The position numbers and the translations under genes are program-made. A model generated the notes under the pieces. The model saw only the letters and a program-made list of their open reading frames with translations, was not told the origin of the DNA and searched no databases. A stretch of DNA of 64,000 bases from Microtetraspora glauca (GTDB lineage Bacteria > Actinomycetota > Actinomycetes > Streptosporangiales > Streptosporangiaceae): NCBI GenBank assembly GCA_001570385.1, contig BBYL01000013.1, forward strand, positions 186,001 to 250,000. The letters run 5' to 3'. Positions 63,535 to 64,000 of the stretch are shown piece by piece (position 1 is the first letter of the stretch; each line of letters starts with the position of its first letter).

Positions 63535-64000
63535 ATGACCGCCACCTATCTCCAGGGCCATCTCGCCCCCGTTCCCGACGAGATCGACGCCCTCGACCTG
63601 CCCGTCGAGGGAACGCTGCCGCCCGAGCTGACCGGCCGCTACTTCCGCAACGGCCCCAACCCGCCGCCCGGCCAGGACCCCGGTCACTGGTTCACCGGCG
63701 ACGGCATGATCCATGGCGTACGGCTGCGCGACGGCCGCGCCGAGTGGTACCGCAACCGCTGGGTGCGCACCCGCAAGCTGGCGGGAGCGCAGTTCGTGGG
63801 CCCGGCCGGAATCGACCTGTCCGCGGTCATCGCCAACACCCACGTCATCCACCACGCCGACAAGATCCTCGCGCTGGTCGAGAACGGCCTGCCGTACGAG
63901 GTGACCGGCGAGCTGGAGACCGTCGGTCCGTGCGACTTCGGCGGCCGGCTCACCACCGCGATGACCGCCCACCCCAAGGAGGACCCGCTCACCGGGGAAC
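63535..64000 (+). CDS. Carotenoid oxygenase family protein (partial, 5' end)
   Basis: ATG 63535 opens MTATYLQGHLAPVPDEIDAL; about 155 residues lie in the window. The family N-terminus is clear: LTGRYFRNGPNPPPGQDPGH, WFTGDGMIHGVRL and the conserved NT.(I/V)I-type strand ANTHVIHHADKILALVENGL. These enzymes use an iron ion held by four His, of which the first is expected shortly after the window end, to cleave carotenoid or stilbene double bonds. The substrate is unknown. It could be co-transcribed with the membrane gene upstream. Confidence 0.88.
   Translation, partial: MTATYLQGHLAPVPDEIDALDLPVEGTLPPELTGRYFRNGPNPPPGQDPGHWFTGDGMIHGVRLRDGRAEWYRNRWVRTRKLAGAQFVGPAGIDLSAVIANTHVIHHADKILALVENGLPYEVTGELETVGPCDFGGRLTTAMTAHPKEDPLTGE

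Overview
The window is a high-GC actinobacterial chromosome segment centred on the replication origin. Gene order is the conserved actinobacterial origin block: tRNA-Ile, DUF3566 gene, gyrA, gyrB, dciA, recF, gnd, dnaN, oriC, dnaA, rpmH, rnpA, yidD, yidC, jag, rsmG, parA, parB, then trxA, trxB, sigM, murJ, pcnA, ino1, ponA, rpsF, ssb, rpsR, rplI and dnaB. This order, the gnd gene between recF and dnaN, the GTTTCACGTGAAAC parS sites and the SigR-type promoters at trx point to a Streptosporangiales or Streptomycetales-type organism. A Streptosporangiaceae-like genus is my best guess from protein style; no 16S gene is present to confirm it.

Layout. 1-1880 is a scar of mobile DNA at the 3' end of tRNA-Ile: an IS5-type transposase tail, a replication-initiator fragment joined to an integrase tail, and one intact gene of foreign composition. 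1882-14400 holds the replication machinery on the minus strand, with oriC at about 11.8-12.2 kb. From rpmH at 14.25 kb, genes for RNase P protein, membrane protein insertion, rRNA methylation and ParAB segregation run on the plus strand, with three parS sites in 3 kb. 20.7-33.4 kb is mostly minus strand: D-Ala-D-Ala ligase, an aminotransferase, thioredoxin and its reductase (each with a SigR-type promoter), and a cell-envelope run, DUF6049 - two micro-ORFs - murJ - pseudokinase - sigM - anti-sigma. 33.5-47 kb carries pcnA, a bioA remnant, an MFS exporter, idi, ino1 with a PadR regulator and operator, a class A penicillin-binding protein, two GT87-type membrane proteins and a TIM-barrel endonuclease. 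47.3-57.6 kb has the rpsF-ssb-rpsR-rplI cluster, an amino-acid ABC transporter, two other transporters and dnaB. 57.7-64 kb is accessory: a frameshifted membrane gene, a frameshifted Ser/Thr kinase with a WD40-type C-terminus, a secreted HNH nuclease, a second PadR regulator with a divergent membrane gene, and the start of a carotenoid oxygenase.

Most notable features: (i) dnaB is split by a 414-residue intein in its P-loop that starts with Ala and carries the W-C-T signature of class 3 inteins, with a cysteine-rich insertion in its homing-endonuclease region; (ii) two homologous micro-ORFs of 24 and 27 codons lie in an ATGA-coupled chain between the DUF6049 gene and murJ; (iii) the tRNA-Ile scar records a large internal deletion of an integrative conjugative element; (iv) a bioA gene survives only as its two ends.

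All calls come from reading the sequence and recalled family knowledge; no database search was run.
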